64,000 bases of DNA from contig CANMZT010000004.1 of the NCBI GenBank assembly GCA_947502405.1, positions 124,001-188,000 of the forward strand, written 5' to 3'. This DNA comes from an uncultured Algibacter sp. Lineage in GTDB: Bacteria; Bacteroidota; Bacteroidia; Flavobacteriales; Flavobacteriaceae. The notes beneath the pieces are model-generated. The model saw only the letters and a program-made list of their open reading frames with translations, was not told where the DNA came from and ran no database searches. Each line of letters opens with the position of its first letter. The stretch's first letter is position 1. Of this stretch, positions 63,009-64,000 are shown piece by piece. A program made the position numbers and the translations under genes.

Positions 63009-63692
63009 ATGAAAAAAATATTCTCTTTTTTTATTGTAGCATTGGCTTTTTCCTGCGGAAAAGAAAAAGTACTGCAATTACCAGAAATTAATTCTTCAGA
63101 AATCTCCGAAATTAATGATGTTTCGCATGCCTATTTGTTTTATGATGAAACACAACCTGATAATGTTGACCTGAATAGGAAAAATTTAATAAGTACAACA
63201 AATTGGCTTATTAATGTAGACAAACGTTTAACACTTAAACAAGCCATTCCCAAAATTAAATTTCTTCAGGATAAAAAATCGAATTCCAGTCATAAAAATA
63301 AAAATGCTAAAAATTATTTTACTTGTCATGATTTGAACAGTAACAACTTAGGGTTTATGGAATTTACTGATGTGGTTTATCAAAATGAATCTTTAGATGA
63401 TTATTCTGGAGTACTTTCAAACCTTGAAGATGCGCCCAATTCTACAGCTATAGCTTTTGAAAAAAACAATGGTATCGTAATAGCTAGTACCGTACTAAAA
63501 TCAATCATTAAAGAAACCACAAAAGACAGTTTACAATTTTACTTAAAAAGATGCGACACAGTTAATAGTCTTATCTTCTTGAATTTTAATGAGGATTTAT
63601 CTTTTCAAAGCTACATTGACTTTAAGGATGTTGTGAACAAAACAGATTTAAAAGACGCCAAAATATCAAATAAAGAATTTATATTTAATTAG
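63009..63692 (+). CDS. Putative lipoprotein, 227 aa
   Basis: Begins MKKIFSFFIVALAFSCGKEK with a lipobox Cys at position 16. The rest has no motif I recognise, apart from a repeated Glu/Ile/Asn segment (LPEINSSEISEINDVSHAYL) at the start. It lies 20 bases after folP and 34 bases before the cyclase gene, so it is probably in the same transcript. It interrupts the usual folP-cyclase adjacency. Confidence 0.68.
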   Translation: MKKIFSFFIVALAFSCGKEKVLQLPEINSSEISEINDVSHAYLFYDETQPDNVDLNRKNLISTTNWLINVDKRLTLKQAIPKIKFLQDKKSNSSHKNKNAKNYFTCHDLNSNNLGFMEFTDVVYQNESLDDYSGVLSNLEDAPNSTAIAFEKNNGIVIASTVLKSIIKETTKDSLQFYLKRCDTVNSLIFLNFNEDLSFQSYIDFKDVVNKTDLKDAKISNKEFIFN

Positions 63693-63726
63693 TCATATTT
63701 TACTAAATTTACCAAAACCCACCACT

Positions 63727-64000
63727 TTGGATATTTTTAAAGACCTTTTAAAATTTACCGTAGTCGATATTATTGATGTTATTCTAGTAGCACTGCTCCT
63801 CTACTATATTTACCGACTCATTAAAGGCACCGTTGCAATCAATATTTTTATTGGAATCATCATTATTTATGGTGCTTGGATGCTCACCGATTTCTTAAAC
63901 ATGGAACTACTAACAGGTATTTTTGGCGGTTTCATGAAAGTGGGAATCATTGCGTTGATTGTGGTGTTTCAACCCGAAATCAGGAAGTTTTTACTTATGG
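63727..64000 (+). CDS. cdaA: Diadenylate cyclase, N-terminal part (truncated by window end)
   Basis: An open frame from TTG at 63727 runs off the window and encodes DIFKDLLKFTVVDIIDVILV, further hydrophobic helices and VGIIALIVVFQPEIRKFLL. This is the membrane part of CdaA (TIGR00159 family), which makes cyclic di-AMP. The catalytic DGA and RHR motifs lie beyond base 64000. Proximity to folP supports the call. Confidence 0.85.
   Translation, partial: MDIFKDLLKFTVVDIIDVILVALLLYYIYRLIKGTVAINIFIGIIIIYGAWMLTDFLNMELLTGIFGGFMKVGIIALIVVFQPEIRKFLLM

Overview
The window is low-GC DNA from a marine-type Bacteroidetes, most likely a member of the Flavobacteriaceae. The signs are promoters of the TTG / TAnnTTTG type with no Shine-Dalgarno sequences, family markers (BT_3928-like DoxX protein, DUF1599, a Lacal_2735-like small protein, TIGR03643, M56/BlaR1 proteins with a TonB-plug-like tail, glutamine synthetase III beside a type II enzyme), and dispersed intergenic repeats including ATCCCGATAGCTATCGGGAT. 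No integrase, phage, CRISPR or rRNA genes are visible; there is one tRNA (Arg, ACG). Family names come from sequence recognition, not from a database search.

Layout. (1) 59-2503: a PIF1/HRDC helicase. (2) 2881-13472: an accessory five-gene defence-like operon. It encodes a methyltransferase-like subunit, a 1316-residue GIY-YIG/helicase/methyltransferase fusion, a DUF262-DUF1524 (GmrSD-like) protein, a CoiA-like nuclease with a long coiled coil, and a DUF2779 protein with two nuclease folds. (3) 13698-17009: a hypothetical gene, then an HTH/nucleotidyltransferase pair resembling an AbiE-type toxin-antitoxin. The pair lies between two about 86% identical copies of the 3' end of an exonuclease/GIY-YIG gene, one intact and one a 40-codon fragment. 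(4) 17343-24584: PIG-L deacetylase, a 34-residue membrane peptide, Na+/solute symporter, Gfo/Idh/MocA oxidoreductase, DUF2911 protein and aquaporin. (5) 24615-25878: a 188-bp palindrome-bounded repeat, one copy upstream and three tandem copies downstream of a DUF559 (Vsr-like) endonuclease gene.

(6) 25914-40306: a photoprotection supercluster of two operons, 18 genes in all. The first encodes a TetR-like regulator, an AarF-type kinase, a flavin reductase, an SDR/DUF2867 protein and three photolyases/cryptochromes (DASH, FeS type, and a third class). The second encodes GTP cyclohydrolase I, TIGR03643, paired small paralogues, an SDR, glutathione peroxidase, TspO, SRPBCC and a fourth photolyase. 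Both operons start from the same promoter with the same inverted repeat (GTTTAAC-14 bp-GTTAAAC), so they look like one regulon: light repair enzymes, pterin supply for antenna pigments, and oxidative and porphyrin stress functions.

(7) 40423-43902: divergent glutamine synthetases III and II. (8) 44193-51593: TonB-like hypothetical, Na+/Ca2+ exchanger, BlaI/BlaR1 pair with visible operators, tiny ORFs, and a secreted coiled-coil protein with about 22 DSIA repeats. (9) 51844-56379: tRNA-Arg, a Crp/Fnr regulator, and a sulfur cluster (two YeeE-like proteins, TauE/SafE, CstB-like persulfide dioxygenase-rhodanese, HMA protein). (10) 56440-64000: housekeeping block with clpS, prmA, tpiA, TlpA, ABC permease, BT_3928 and DUF1599 on the minus strand, and folP, a lipoprotein and a truncated diadenylate cyclase on the plus strand.

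The strongest candidates for something undescribed are the five-gene defence operon, the DUF559 gene embedded in its own palindromic repeat family, the shared operator of the photolyase regulon, and the toxin-antitoxin-like pair flanked by a duplicated gene end.
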